Shown piece by piece: positions 46,767-58,038 of a stretch of DNA of 64,000 nucleotides; positions within the stretch are counted from its first letter, which is position 1; every line of letters starts with the position of its first letter. The position numbers and the translations under genes are program-made. This DNA is from Galerina marginata (lineage: Eukaryota; Basidiomycota; Agaricomycetes; Agaricales; Galerinaceae): NCBI GenBank assembly GCA_023014335.1, contig JAECYW010000028.1, forward strand, positions 617,053 to 681,052, given 5' to 3'. Under the pieces are notes generated by a model, which saw nothing but the letters and a program-made list of their open reading frames with translations, ran no database searches and had not been told where the DNA came from.

Positions 46767-48667
46767 ATGTGTTTGCAGCAACTCTGGAACTTCGTCCGCC
46801 CAGGAAATGTATGTTCAAACCTGAGCATTGATCTACAGCATCAACTAACTTCGGTTCATTAGAGTTACTTCCTGAGGGCCCGACTTAATGGTCATCGCGG
46901 TCCCATAAATTGTTTTGCTGTCGTAGGCGAGTATGCGCTTCTCGCCAGTGGAGGTCGGTCAGCGTCTTTTTTGCATTTTCCATGTCTCAGTCTCTGGTAG
47001 GCGATGACGAATGCGTCAATATCTGGGATCTGAAGACCCTACAGTGTATTGAAACTCTCACCGACTCTAGAGGCCGTTGGGGACAGATTACATGCATGCT
47101 TTGGATAGGCCAACCAAACGGTGGGTTGCTGTGCTTAGGAACAGGACGAGGCAGACTGGCTGTCTATCGACGCAAGCGAGTATGTTCGCATTCTATTCGC
47201 TTGTGCAATCGTCTACTCATTGTGCGGACACCCAGAGTCACTTTGTGGAAGTCCTAGACGAGGGAATCTTTGACGCTGGCTGCAGTGTCGAGGCAATCGC
47301 ATTTGATCCTAACCAACAGCGCCTTGCCACAGCTAGTCACAGCGGGAATGTGAAAATGTTTCGCCTTAACAAAGAAGGCATGTCAATATTCAATCATTCA
47401 ATTTTGAGATACAACCTAATATAATTCCTGCGCCAGGGAGTCTTCCAACCCCACCAATTGCAGTGTGGACTGCTGACCGCAGTCCAGCAATTCCACGCTC
47501 TCTCCACTTTTTTAACAAGGGGGAGGATCTCATAGCCTTCCACCTCGAATCCGGAGAATTGTGAGAGCCACGAAACGTTGACCAGCCTTATGACTGACTG
47601 ACTGAAACAGACTCTGTTACGATTCTCAGACAGCTAATCTAAAGTATTCAAAGACCGTCAAAACCGCAATGTACGCACTTACCTTTGTTTATCGACTTGT
47701 AATTGAGAAGGCCCTGCAGCGGAAATGCTGACCTCCATGAAGCGGATAAGATCATTGTAGTTGACAACATTTGCACGGGGTATGACGTGTATCCTGCTGG
47801 GCGATCTATTCCAACGCACTTTTTGGAGGTGCCAGCAACTCGTAAACATATCAGGGCAGTGGCGTTCTGCGAGAATGGGCAATCGGTTGTTGGGGGCAGT
47901 GACCATGGAAAGGTCTATCTTTTCAACCTCAAATCCCCACAATCGAACCAGATATTGACTCATGGCAACCAATCGACCCTAATTCAAGCGATAGTGGTAG
48001 GCCGTTTTTATGGGTTACTCGATCGGGAGACGCTTACATCCTTGTATAGTCCATGACCTCTGAAGAGCGTCATTTAATTATCAGCGGCTCTTCTGACGAT
48101 AAATCCCATATTTGCATTTGGGAAAAGCCCGTGAGTAGCGATCAGAAGTAGCCTCAGGCTGAGTCAAGCTGATGAGCTACCCTTAAAGACCAATAGTGCG
48201 TTACAACGCAGAAGGCGTGAAGAAGAGCGGAGAGGAGAGCGGATCCTCGTATTCAGCCTCCTTATTCTCAACTTTGCATTGGCAATCACATGGCACGCAT
48301 GGTTTCCGGCTTTTAAATCGGTAGGACTTTCTTTCCTGTCCTTTGGTCTGACTGATATGTCCTATAGGAGTTCACAAATTTGCCTCATAACTTTCAAAAT
48401 GGTTTTAGGGATTTGCTCCCTGTTACTAGGCAGGGTGCTATTGTGAAGGAAGGTGGTGTAATGATCAGCACTAGCGGTAACAGTTTCAGCAAGCCGAGTG
48501 AAGTTGATATTTTGGACTTGGAGGACCGCATTCTGCGGAAGATCCTTCGAATGCCTCCTCAGCTGATCGAGAAGGGTGGGAAGTTGCAAATTGATGAAGC
48601 TGAAGTTGGAGATCAGGAAGTGGAAGAGAATCAGATTGGGGAGAAATTGATTTCTAGTTTGATCTAG
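46767..48667 (+). CDS. WD40-repeat protein with C-terminal membrane segment, intact (475 aa)
   Basis: Ten exons join in frame: 46767-46808, 46863-46953, 47001-47179, 47236-47377, 47437-47560, 47611-47670, 47720-47996, 48050-48130, 48189-48320 and 48368-48667. The fourth intron starts with GC instead of GT. WD40 blades are seen as LNGHRGPINCFA, LLASGGDDECVNIWDL, VEAIAFDPNQQRLATASHSG, HIRAVAFCENGQSVVGGSDHG and LIISGSSDDKSHICIWEKP. A basic stretch then precedes one hydrophobic helix (ILVFSLLILNFALAITW) and a charged tail. The start in exon 1 is the likeliest because SYFLRARLNGH follows as in relatives. Expected role: a scaffold anchored to a membrane. Substrate and partners cannot be told. Confidence 0.75.
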
Positions 48668-50075
48668 TGCAAACCAACTGGATCCCCAGTCTTTGACGTC
48701 TCAAGAGTCAAGCTCTGTAACAATAATGCAATCCTGTTGCACAAAGGACCGCTCGCCGCACTGCTATTCGACGGTATGAGCGCCTTGGTTTTCCATCTCC
48801 GGAGCTATCTCATATGTTTGTAGTGTGTACAATTCAATGAAATATTTTAACCACATATGACATGCCAAATTTCAAATGGGTTCTATTATAAATTTATTAA
48901 CCCGACTTGGTACTCCAGAATTGCAATCTTATTCATGAGTTCTTCCTTGAACACATTATCCCCTGCCACCGGAGCACTCACAGCGACGAGCAGAGGCTGG
49001 AGCGATGTGTCATTCGCAAGCCACTCGAGGGTGCGGAGGTAATCGAGGGTGGGCTTTACCGTCGGGTCAGAGAAAAATAAAGTCAGGACATGCAACAGCA
49101 CTGGCCCACGCCTCCCAAGTTCCTAGTCCTTCCTCCGTGGGCGATAGGTTCTAGGCCTGAACAACGCCGCGCCTTCCAAACGCGAGCACTAAGACTGGTA
49201 ATTAGTTAAGTTATTTGACAATTGCGTGCCGCCACCTCACTGACCTCCCATTTCATTCTAGGTTACAAATACCCCGCCGACTATTGTCCTGGACCTGCTG
49301 CCGCATGTTCTTTGCCTAAAGCCCACGTAACAACTGACGCAGGACTACCTGTTGCTGGCGTGCATCTTGGCCCTCCAAACGTTCGCTAGTTTATGACGAG
49401 GAAGAGTATGTTTGTACTTGGCTAGTGTAAGCCAGTGCTATTCGCATGGCAAGAACGAGTCTTGAGCTTGAGGTACTCGAGTATGAAGTTATACGATTGA
49501 AGATAGTTTATTAACAGGACTTACCACAAAGATCGTCGGGAGTGAGGCCTAGGTCCATTGGACTAGACCTGGCCATGGACTAGACCTTGTACCTGCACGT
49601 GAGGTGTTCCCTTATCTAATCCATTCTCGGTCAAGTCCAACACCAGTCCAAGCCAGTCCCCCTAATACCTCATGTATGATCCCGACGCCCGCTTCGTTTG
49701 CGATTGGGCCTTATTAATATTAATTATTGTCTGGCGGTTTGATCCCGCCTATCATCATCTCATCCTCTTGCATCCGCATCCTTATGGTTTTCAGTTCCAC
49801 CCCATTGATATTGCCTGCCGGGTCCCGCCGCACCCTTGTATGATCTTTCTCTACGGATTATTGTCTTACCTCAACCTGTTGTTATTGTAGGAGCGACACC
49901 ATTCATCTCTGAAATTTGTCCTCGGCGCGCTCTTCTTTGCTGGCCGGCAATCAAACACCCCATGCGACACCCTTCTCGAACATGACGCCTTTTTTCTATA
50001 AATTCCTCGACAGTGGTAAGCTGATTTCAATATCGTCGCCCACCATTTTACCTCACTTAAACTTCCAGCTTAGCT
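48668..50075. other. Spacer without a supportable gene
   Basis: A minus ORF of 71 codons at 48886-49101 (TVKPTLDYLRTLEWLANDTS) looks coding-like but stands alone. Nothing else is supported. Confidence 0.25.
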
Positions 50076-52344
50076 ATGGACTTCCTTACGCTTGCCGACA
50101 CGCTTAAGCAAACGCCAGAACTATGCTCGGTCTTCGACTATAAAGCCGTCACTACTTACATCGAAGTCGTCAATCTCCACAAACCGAATCTGGAGGCCTT
50201 AATGGCTTCCTATCAAAGCTTGCTTGGGAGTCGTTCCGCGAACTCGCTTGGGCTACGCCGTTTGCTGGTGAAGTCGAAATCCAGGCTGCCGTTCAGAAGC
50301 ATCTCCCCCTCTTTTTGGAGCACGGTATTAGCTGGGAAATAGGTGCGAAGTTGTTCAGCACGTTTAGCAAAATTCTTACATGTCCGATTTAGGTGTCTAC
50401 AATCTACAGCCCCCCAACCGCGTCTGTGTTGACCCACGATACGCCGACCAGTTACACGCCAACCCGAACGTGCTGCGAGACAGGGAGTTAGTGGAGAGGA
50501 AGACATATCCGGTTACTCTCTTCACCCGCGACTTTGGGGCGATTCCGGCATATGCATCTTCAATGTACTGCCGCAGTGAGTACTTTCTTCTTCTTTTCGG
50601 CCAAATAACGACACTACCTGGTTCCAGAGTGCAATACGCGCTATTATCCCAACTATTTTGTCCAGAATCGAGTCAACACACGACTACTATTCTGCAATGC
50701 CGCAATTCATCCAATCTTCGCAGCACTTCTACATTTCGATTGAGCTTTGCGAGTTGTTTTCGACAATGCTTTTTACATCTTTGTATGAGTTTTCGGCATT
50801 TCAATTGATCTCTGCTGACTGTCAGTCTCCTTTTAGCACTTCTGCGACGAACTGCGCCCATATCTACAATCAAGGTCTGAACAATGAGGCTTTTGCTCCG
50901 CTTCTTCCAGCAGATTGGCAAACAAGTCTCCAGATTTCTGTCGATGATGTCTGGAATGCCTTCTTTCTTCACTCCCTCATCCTCAATAATCTCGAGTCTG
51001 GCGCCACTCTTCAGCTCCGTCACCAAGCCGTATCCCAGGCACGCCGTCTGCAGCCAGCCCTTCGCATCAGGAACACAAGGACAGCGGGCCCTGGTCAGGA
51101 AGCTTGGAATCATGCATGTAATTGTTGCTGTTAAGTTTACGAGGGGGAGTCCGGCCAGCAATGTAAGCTATTCGACGCCTTTTTCATGCTGTTTGTTGAT
51201 GTCGTTGAAAGATCAAGTTCGTTCCGTCGTGACTGACGGGATCACCATCGGGCGTCCGACCTGCAGTGTACACGACTGTACCAACCCACTGCCCAACGTT
51301 CGTCATCACTATTGTGGTCCGCACCATGGATTATTTACGCTGTCATGAAGTGCGACAAGGAAGTCGAGGAGGGCTTTCGCACTTGCCCATCCGAGGACCA
51401 TCGCAAAATCGAGCTCTACCAATATCAGAAGGGAAAGGCGACGTTTCAGCTCAAGAAACGCCTCGAACATGTTAAGGTCACTCACCCCATCGATTCACTC
51501 TCGACTAAGCCAACCACTCGACAAGCAAGGTTTTCAACTGACGAACAAGATTATTTATCACCTGTCGACAACCTTCAACCTATTGCGGCTTCGGACTCTG
51601 ATGAAGTCGACAGCGGTGTCCTCGAGGGGCCTGGTGTTGATGACGATGAAGAGTTGGCCCTTACATTGGACGGAACCTGCGACGGCAAGCCTGAAACTGG
51701 AAACCGCAGTGTTCGAGCAAGGTTCGGTCGGCGATGGACTCACAATGAACAACTCTGCGTGGCCTCATGTGGTGTCATCCTTGGGCGTGCCACTTTCTAT
51801 GGGTCTGAGGCTCCAAACGGTGTTCGGGTATGTAATTATCATGTTTAAATCAAGTTTTCGAACTGGTTCTGATTATTATTGCTAGACATTTTGGAAGAGA
51901 TTATTCCCAACGAAAGCATCACTCCCTTTCGTCCTCTGGCATGACAACAACTGTCGAGTCATGGCGATGCTACAGAACGATCCTGACGACCACATCCCAA
52001 TAAGGGCTACTTCGATGGGTGTGCCCTTGCAGTCGACGTTTTTCATTTCAACTGCAAACACAAGGAATCGGATGAAGCTTGCAATAGGGATTGCAATCCG
52101 TACAAATGGCCCATCCTACGAACACCTGAAGGAAATTGGCGGTTCAACTCATCAGCAGCCGAACAGGCAAACGTGTGGTTTGGGGGCTTTCCAGGCCATC
52201 GTTCGAGAGATGCAGGTGGACAGGTACGAATTTTTTTTGGACGAGATGATCAAGCGGAGGAATCGTATGATTATAAAAGAGCTCAAACGCAAGGGAGAGT
52301 GCCCGTATTTGATTCCACGAGAAGAGCTTTTGCGTGAGGACTAG
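50076..52344 (+). pseudogene. CxC5/CxC6 protein associated with KDZ transposons, frameshifted
   Basis: The protein can be followed from FDYKAVTTYIEVVN and LAWESFRELAWATPFAGEV to VYNLQPPNRVCVDPRYAD, YPVTLFTRDFGAIPAY, YCRKCNTRYYPNYFV and IQSSQHFYI. It goes on through TSATNCAHIYNQGL, VWNAFFLHSLIL, TAGPGQEAWNHAC, VVTDGITIGRPTCSVHDC, FRTCPSEDH, RARFGRRWTHNEQLCVASCG, WHDNNC, DVFHFNCKHKESDEACN and YEFFLDEMIKRRNRM. This is the CxC5-CxC6 cysteine-cluster arrangement known from KDZ elements of mushrooms. Breaks occur near 50198, 50675 and 51345, and a +2/+1 pair frames 52000-52190. One CxC5 Cys is Tyr (VCVDPRYAD). Probably inactive, left from a KDZ transposon. Confidence 0.7.
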
Positions 52345-53762
52345 CACAACTTCGGGACATATGTATATAACACTTAATTTTGGCATTTCTTTCTACCTCC
52401 AAGTTCTACATTCGAAACCGATTTCAGTGATCATGAGCACACTTGTGCGCTTACCTACCCAAGTATGTCCCTCTATGCAATGAGTCTTTTGGAGGGGTTT
52501 TTGGTTGACAATAAATTAACTACTCGGTATGTACAGTGGTAGCTATACCCCACATTAGGAATTCTCTGGCCGCATCCATTCTTGTTGACGATTTCTTCAG
52601 TCTTTTGTTTTGCATCAGTGTACATTGTATCACTATCTTCATGGACTCTTTCCGGTTCATGACTTCCTTATGACTGTCAATGTATGTATTGAAAACTTTG
52701 GGCTGGCTGGCCAGACAGGCTCTGGCAAGTTCTATCGTCTTCTCGTCGTGACGCCAGAAAAAGAAAGCTGATGAGAAAGAATGAGGATACAGTATTTAAC
52801 GGCTACTTTGTACATCAAAAACAGTAATCCACTCACAACTCACCGATAATTTCATCACATGTTCTAAAAAAACTAGCTTGAGGGCCATTGCATTGCATGG
52901 CATTTACGAGTCCCTCTCTACTTAATTTTTGGTCTTTAAATTTCAGACAATTTAACGTAGATTAGCTCCGAATACATTACATTATTCTTGAAAGGCTACC
53001 TTATGCATCATGACATAGAAATATGTGTATATTCCTATGGACCATTGAAGATGAGCACGGCAAGGACAGTCGTGGTCACTATTCCGACCCAACTGAAGAG
53101 TTGGTGTAACTGTGTCAGCTCCCCATCGAAGGCAGGGCACAGGAGCCTGTGGGAGCCTGTGGTCAACGACGACAGCCGGGGCTTGCTGATTCTTCCTCCA
53201 AGGCCCATCATGAGCCACGCTGGCGGAACACACCGAGAATCGTACCGAACAGCTCTTCGGGCCTGGTTATATCCGACAATGCCTCTCCCGAGCATAACGC
53301 AGCCATCGGGTCGTTATCCAGGCGGCGAAAACAATCCCCGCATTCGGAAGGAGACCATCCAGGTCATAGCAGGTGTGTGTGTGTCATGCTCAGGTGCCAG
53401 CACAGCGGAGGGACACAGAACCGAACATGATGAGCGGCACGGGTAGATAACCGTCAGGTACATTGGCTCATCGAAGGCAGCGCTCGGGCCTGTGGTAAAT
53501 GACAATAGGGCTGATGAAATTTCTCTGATTGCCAATCGTGAGCAGCGGTGGCGGAACGTTGGGTCGCGCTGGACGATGGGATGTTGAAAAGCTAGAAATG
53601 ACATAAGTAATAATTTAACACAAAGGGGAACCTGAACCCACCTGGGAGTTGTGCTCATCAGCGCTTTGGGCCCGACCACCTCAACAGTACCTTCTCTAGC
53701 CTTGTGCATAAGGACCATTTAAGACCAGCGGTTGGTTTGGAGCTCCCACTATCGGGCAATTT
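52345..53762. other. Gene-poor stretch with three repeat relics
   Basis: 52787-52816 matches 63085-63112 (ACAGTATTTAACGG, then TACTT and GTACA). 52872-52920 matches 10388-10435. 53123-53184 and 53469-53516 are a diverged direct pair (CATCGAAGGCAG, GCCTGTGGT, AACGAC or AATGAC). The minus ORF 53314-53718 (134 codons) spans these repeats and shows no domain. Confidence 0.35.
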
Positions 53763-54707
53763 CTATGGACCTAAATCGGCATGCACTTGCTGTGTGTCTG
53801 AGGGGACACGTGGCCAGATAAAGTCATTTATGGCGGTTGAATCAGTTCCCGTTCGTCTACCCGTGATAGAAAGTCTTCCTCCAACCCTGTGGGTTTGGCC
53901 ACATCCGACAGAAGGTTCGTCATTGACTGACCGTTCTTGGCAACCTGTCCAGGTAAAATCCCCTTCGACAAGGTCACGCAAGTTTTGAAGAATGTGCGGC
54001 CCACAAGCAAGGCTTTTAAACTCCCAGACGAGAAAATTTGATAATCCATGTTTTTTAAGAAGGTCCAAGTCCTTTCGCTGCTCCTTCGATAGTGATTCTG
54101 GATTGCTCGGGAAGAGGTATCCGTCCGCTATTCCGAATTTTCGCTGAGGACCAGGCGCAACGGCATTGATCTGGAACCGAGATTCCCAAGAGTCTTTGAA
54201 GCATAATCCCGAAGCCACCCGACAATAACAGTCACTGACTGTTAAACAGTGATCTTGCAGCGTTTTCTCGTCGAGAATGTCGTCGCTTATTGGATAAACA
54301 ACATCGAATGAGTCGGGGCCGGCATGAGGCAGCTCCGAAGGGTTCTGGAAAAGTCCATCACAAAAGTTAGACAGGGTTTCTGGGAGCTCGTCGAGAAAGA
54401 CGACGCGTTCTAGGCGTAAATCTGAGTGAAGATGCATATCGAAAAAGCTCATCTCCCGTGTAACTGTAGACATGGTATGTCCGAATGCCTTTTCCATATG
54501 GGGAGGTCTGCTTTGGAAAAAAGTCTGTATACCATCCGGTAGGACGGTGGTCGTTGGGCAGGGATTTATTGAAGTAGCAGATGAGCGAGGAGGCCACACT
54601 GGTTGCCTGTTCGAACCCGAGGCGGTTTGCGAATGGGCGTCCTGACCAAGTACTGGTATACGTTGGGGTCGAGAACTACCCCGAGATGATATTGGTATCC
54701 GATGCAT
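53763..54707 (-). CDS. PD-(D/E)XK nuclease-like protein (314 aa)
   Basis: A single uninterrupted ORF starts at an ATG. After a Ser/Pro-rich N-terminus (about 60 residues) come FFDMHLHSDLRLERVVFLDE, FDVVYPISDDILDEKTL, VSDCYCRVASGLCF, then KFGIADGYLFPS and FLVWEFKSLACG. The last two fit the Asp and Glu-x-Lys of PD-(D/E)XK nucleases (IADG and EFK), followed by FTWTGC. Similar proteins are numerous in mushroom genomes, often beside transposons. The final 60 residues look less conserved, so a frameshift or unseen intron near 53900 is possible. It is the third restriction-endonuclease-fold protein in the window. Function inferred from motifs only. Confidence 0.5.
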   Translation of the reverse strand: MHRIPISSRGSSRPQRIPVLGQDAHSQTASGSNRQPVWPPRSSATSINPCPTTTVLPDGIQTFFQSRPPHMEKAFGHTMSTVTREMSFFDMHLHSDLRLERVVFLDELPETLSNFCDGLFQNPSELPHAGPDSFDVVYPISDDILDEKTLQDHCLTVSDCYCRVASGLCFKDSWESRFQINAVAPGPQRKFGIADGYLFPSNPESLSKEQRKDLDLLKKHGLSNFLVWEFKSLACGPHILQNLRDLVEGDFTWTGCQERSVNDEPSVGCGQTHRVGGRLSITGRRTGTDSTAINDFIWPRVPSDTQQVHADLGP

Positions 54708-55189
54708 TTGGAGATGATATAACGCAGCCTTTGATGAAAGTCAGCGGGCGTTGAGGATTAGGTTAGATGCCTCAGCCGTCGCGGTTCAAGGTGACGAAGA
54801 GCAGATAAGAGGTGAAAGAGCTGTGCGGGATGGAGCAGCAGCCTTGTGCTGTTCATTGGCTGCGCGGGTGGTGCAGGCAGAAAGGTGAGCACCAGCAAAC
54901 ACACTACCACCACCGAGTTGTGCTATGCGCTCGCACCTGGAATGCACCCCACGAGAGGAGAGTACAATGAACATCAGTTTGTCTCCCCGTCTCCTGGCGC
55001 TCGAAATTTCATCTTCCCTACAAAGACGACAAGAATGGGAGTGCTGACAAGATTGTGATGACGACAGCAGCATTTCCAGCCTCTCATGGCTTACAAGAAC
55101 GAGTTCTCTTTATCACCGTCGAACGGGTGTGGTTCTGCACCCTACTTTGCCGCTTTCCTCTTCCCACCATTGTTCCTTTGCCTTTAGTC
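54708..55189. other. Spacer without a supportable gene
   Basis: Short frames on both strands only. Confidence 0.25.
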
Positions 55190-56051
55190 TAGCCTCGTAT
55201 ATACAGATCACTTTCGAGAAAGATGGACATGATGATGGGAGGCAAGAGAAAAATATACGACCGTTCAAGAGTGGGGTCTGGATGCAGCGAAGGCAGATCT
55301 GGTGTAAGAGCTCGGACCTGCTGGCCCAGATGATGACGAAGTAGGCTGTGGGTATGAACTGTTTTGATATGTTCCACTACCTGAGGACTGGAAGAATCGG
55401 GTTGGGTGATGATCGATGATCTTGCGAATGGTTAAAATAAATAAAATGAGGGGTAATCTCGATATGAGAAATAAACATACCAAATTGTTCCAATGAGGCA
55501 TGACGACAAGACGTATCGTGGTTTGGGCTGCGTGATGTAAACGTTGTTCGGTTTGCAAATCGCAATGTGCGTCGACGAACTGGGCTCATGCAGACCCTCC
55601 GCGAAATCTTCGAGGTCGCGGACATTTCCAGAAACACGGGGGGGCAGCTGAGTGGAGTCAAGGGTGATATCCGACACTCTAATGGAGCTACTACACCGCC
55701 GAAGCAGCTCCCCCGCCTTCCGACCATATTCCAGAGAAAACGACGGGCGAATGTTGTTAGTTAATGACAGGCTGGGTCACAAGGCATTGGCGAGGAATTG
55801 GCGAGGAGCCGGTGCAGTTGACCAGACGACGAGATGCGGAGAGTGGTACAAAATGGGTGATGACATCCTGTAGAACGCCTTGCACACAAGGAGTGGGGCC
55901 AGCCGTCCGCGAACAGGCAACGAAGTTGCGAGGGCCGATGCCATGAGGGTCGGGGGTGTTGGATGAGGGTCGCCATAACACAATGCACCAGAATGCCTTT
56001 GAGGAGCTCCTCTGGAAAGACAGGGAGTTCCAGGACTTGGATGGGGACCAT
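55190..56051 (-). pseudogene. F-box/LRR-like basidiomycete protein, frameshifted
   Basis: The minus strand begins VLELPVFPEELLKGILVHCV and HPRPSWH, as in F-box-like proteins of mushrooms. In the next frame it goes on as APLLVCKAFYRMSSPILYHS and PAPRQFLANAL. A third frame gives EYGRKAGELLRRC, SDITLDSTQL and AICKPNNVYITQPKPRYVLS, and a 3' exon follows an intron at about 55435-55495. Relatives have one continuous chain from F-box-like start to leucine-rich repeats. The two frame changes near 55880-55740 cannot be introns, so the copy is broken. Confidence 0.5.
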
Positions 56052-58038
56052 TACCGGTATTGAGGCGGTTGGAATGGCGAAAAGGTGGGCTATTATGCTG
56101 ATTTACGCGGCGGAATATTGTGCTAAAGCTTGTATAACGGCTCGCCTGAAGTGACTCGGATGTGCGTTAAGAGGACGGGTAGAGGGAATTCGAAGCCTTG
56201 GAAGGTGCTTTTAAGTTAATGGCGAGTTTCCAACGAGGTCATAAGGTCATGATATGGACCGGATAGGGTGGCTGAAACCTGGATTTCGATGAGAAGCTGC
56301 TACTGAGTAAGTCTTGTGGCCTAGCAGTCTGAATCCGTTTACTCCTGCAATAACCTCTGCTGCCGGTAATATATTCGCATAACAAGCCAGAGGTTGACTT
56401 AGAGTGCTTGTGGGCGTTGGTAGGGCACGTCGGCGAAGCCGCGAGAAAGCTTTCCGCAGGTCGAAACCAGCCCTAATTTTTAGGCGATTTACAGACACTC
56501 TAACCCCAAATTGAGAGCGGTGGCCTATGCAATCGATATTATGGAAGTGATGCGCCTAACTCTGCCGGTGAGGATGATTGAGCTGCGAAGGACCTGAAAC
56601 AAGAGGTGGTGTCCGCCAACGACCCTGATCATCCATCAATCTTGAAGAGAGCTTTCAACTGGGACCTCATAGATTAGTACTCTTCTACCCTGTTCTCTTT
56701 TCGAACGACATTTTCCGGATCTGTCTACGGAAGAAGGAAGAATCTAGAGCTTATTGGGGCCGAGCCATCCGGGGCGACGTTGAAGGTGGAGGTGATGTGG
56801 CAGCATCGTCTTCGTGGGCGTCGATGTTATGCTGCCTGAGGTGATGGATGCGGTATAGTTTTGCCACGTCGAGGAGGAGGTGGGGCGGTGTTGACAATAT
56901 CCGTAAAGGTGGATGCAGGTTCTTCGTTGATGTGACCTGGCGTGAGTTTCCGCGTGATGGACGGTACAGATGGCAGGTAAGGATTCCTGCCAGATGGGTG
57001 TAAGTGGCAGCAAACGAGGGGAGGCTGCATGCTGACGGGCACTGGAATGTGGTGAAATGTCAATTAGCTGTGCAGCGGGGATCGGTTTTGCGACATACCT
57101 TGTGAATTCCTCACCCAATTTTCCCCTGGCTACATCCCACAACTCATCATTGCTGTACATGCTCTCATTGATGAGCGTGGGCTTGACATTGACCCTGCGC
57201 CTGTGGTCGACGTGCTGGGACTGCACTGCCTGTGAACCCGTGGTTGTGGGGCAGTGGACACTGTAAGAACTGGGATCAGTGCCAGCGCTAACAGTGGTGA
57301 TACCAATTTGGCCTCTGATGTCGGTGAGGACGAAATCGATGAGGCTGAGAGCATCGGTAGCTCTTATCGTCCCAATATCGTGTTGCAAGGCCAGCATGAG
57401 GTGATGACTCTGCCTGTGAACAATCATGTTTGGTGTTTGCCAAAGTATAATCAGGAAGGTTGGTCAGAACGGGAGAAATGGACATAGACTAGCGGAAGGG
57501 GGAGTCAAGGGGCATGGGAAATAGAGGCGGCTGATGGAAGTGGAGGGAAGAGGAATACAGAGAGGTCGTAGGTATGCTTCTGTCGAAGACCAACAATTGA
57601 CTTCCATGGACGTCGGGATGGCTGGTGATTATTGAGGGAAATATTGGGCAAAGGAAAAATAAAATCTGTGAAAAAAACGTTAAGACCGCTGGCTGGCCCC
57701 CCGCAGAGGGTGCACTACTAAGTTCCTCCAAGTCAGCGCGTAAGGAAAAGACTGTCACGCACGATCACTTGGTCTTGTACAAACGCGAAAAGTAACACCG
57801 ACACTCATGCGTCACGCTGGCTAGTCACTTCGTCCTGATATGGATGTACGACCCAGTACCCATAATTTAACTCACATGTGGACAAATCGGCGAATTCTTA
57901 CAAGTAGTACATGCCATGCTTGCAATGGCCTATAAAACAAGTTATCCTATTGTGCATCTGTTTATATTGCATTCAAGAGTAAACAATGGTATCAATTATT
58001 ATCTGTCAGGAGAAGAAATAACAACAACTAAGTGCGAG
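56052..58038. other. Stretch with one doubtful ORF and a repeat relic
   Basis: A minus ORF of 227 codons (56744-57427; ALSLIDFVLTDIRGQIGITT, SMYSNDELWDVARGKLG) is open but has no known domain and may be part of a spliced unknown gene. 57691-57734 (GCTGGC, AGAGGGTGCACTAC) matches 62974-63013. Confidence 0.25.

Noticed and set aside
47180..47235. Apparent frameshift in the WD40 gene
   Set aside because: A 56-base GTATGT...CAG intron explains the frame change.
50673..51161. 162-codon minus ORF
   Set aside because: It is antisense to the CxC5/CxC6 chain, whose conserved motifs are on the plus strand.
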